A stretch of 64,000 nucleotides of DNA, from positions 124,001 to 188,000 of the forward strand of contig NZ_JACJSJ010000001.1 in assembly GCF_014698115.1 (NCBI RefSeq), written 5' to 3'. Shown one piece after another: positions 63,618 to 64,000 of this stretch (position 1 is the first letter of the stretch; the number at the start of each line of letters is the position of its first letter). A program made the position numbers and the translations under genes. The stretch comes from Nostoc sp. FACHB-973. Its GTDB lineage: Bacteria; Cyanobacteriota; Cyanobacteriia; Cyanobacteriales; Nostocaceae. Below the pieces are notes generated by a model. That model did not search any database, was not told the DNA's origin, and saw nothing but the letters and a program-made list of their open reading frames with translations.

Positions 63618-64000
63618 TTAATCACGTCTAAACAATCCAAATACGGGAGCAAGAATTATTCCAAAAACAAAACCACCGATGTGTGCCCAATAGGCAACTC
63701 CACCAGTTTGTACACTCATGTTGGCTGCTTGCAGGCTTACAAGCCCGGATATCACATTTTGTACAAAGAAAAGTCCAATTATTACTAGTGCTGGAACTCG
63801 GATGGTGGTGATAAAAATCCCCAAGAATACTAAAGTCATCACTCTAGCGTGGGGAAAGCGAATAATGTACGCACCCAAAACCCCAGAAATTGCCCCACTT
63901 GCGCCCAAGGAAGGAATCTCAGAATTGATGCCAATAAACCATTGGCACAATGCAGCTAAAGCACCACATGTCAAATAAAAAATTAAATATTTAAAATGAC
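63618..64000 (-). CDS. Rhomboid-family intramembrane serine protease (N-terminus cut by window end)
   Basis: The leftward frame is open to the window edge and lacks a start here; codons HFKYLIFYLTCGALAALCQW are in frame upstream of the TTG at 63974. The catalytic Ser lies in SLGASGAISGVLGAYI and the His in YWAHIGGFVFGIILAP, both in membrane helices, as in GlpG-like rhomboids. About 127 residues are visible, with at least four helices. It ends FGLFRRD. It should cleave membrane proteins within the bilayer; the substrate is unknown. Confidence 0.93.
   Translation of the reverse strand, partial: HFKYLIFYLTCGALAALCQWFIGINSEIPSLGASGAISGVLGAYIIRFPHARVMTLVFLGIFITTIRVPALVIIGLFFVQNVISGLVSLQAANMSVQTGGVAYWAHIGGFVFGIILAPVFGLFRRD

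Overview
The window comes from a filamentous, heterocyst-type, nitrogen-fixing cyanobacterium (Nostocales; Nostoc, Anabaena, Calothrix or a relative). The signs are many HIP1 octamers (GCGATCGC), the short tandemly repeated repetitive (STRR) sequences that fill the gaps between genes (GGGGAGT, CATTAGT, CCCAATG and CCAATAC types), a high-light-inducible protein, a nifP-nifV-nifZ-nifT satellite cluster, IctB, a Calvin-cycle type GAPDH, DesC and a cyanobacterial-type exosortase cluster. No tRNA or rRNA gene was seen.

Layout. 1-2.3 kb: a small hli gene, alanine dehydrogenase and a CRISPR leader. 2.28-5.52 kb: a CRISPR array of 45 repeats and 44 spacers, transcribed rightward, with no cas gene anywhere in the window. 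5.5-7.6 kb: a leftward two-gene operon of an ABC/AAA-type ATPase and a TOPRIM-like (DUF4276/RloB-like) protein. It looks like a split OLD- or PARIS-like defence pair, and its last stop codon is 20 bases from the final CRISPR repeat. 7.7-10.5 kb: cydAB, split by a 141-bp MITE and STRRs. 10.6-17 kb: Uma2, Dus, a frameshifted Rpn-type nuclease, desC divergent from an unusual TetR fusion with a two-site operator, and VapBC. 17-25 kb: a secreted DUF1565 protein, thiE and thiS, a class D beta-lactamase-like protein, a glycosyltransferase and a DUF1517 protein. 25-27 kb: small genes, fragments and repeats. 27-31.5 kb: the nif satellite cluster. 31.7-34.3 kb: decayed nuclease and toxin genes and two Uma2 genes. 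34-52 kb: mostly housekeeping genes (proS, efp-accB, thiL, gap2, nadD, murC-murB, ebfC, smpB). 52.5-64 kb: ictB, a pseudo-histidine-kinase, and an exosortase/exopolysaccharide operon (DegT, exosortase, partner protein, Wza-like, GumC-like), then a rhomboid protease cut by the window end.

How the parts work together. NifP (serine acetyltransferase) supplies O-acetylserine for cysteine and so for Fe-S clusters. NifV makes homocitrate for FeMo-co, and NifZ and NifT accompany nitrogenase maturation. ThiE, ThiS and ThiL serve thiamine synthesis from separate places. MurC and MurB are consecutive in peptidoglycan synthesis. The right-hand cluster should make, sort and export surface polysaccharide and exosortase-processed proteins.

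Most notable findings: (i) the orphan array beside a split ATPase/TOPRIM pair; (ii) two spacer pairs that sample the same targets, one pair from opposite strands of overlapping sequence and the other a diverged homologue whose differences follow codon wobble; (iii) a TetR regulator fused to a catalytically dead tyrosine-recombinase-like domain, with a visible dyad operator; (iv) a histidine-kinase homologue whose phospho-acceptor His is Gln; (v) several frameshifted or truncated mobile or toxin genes and composite repeat cassettes.
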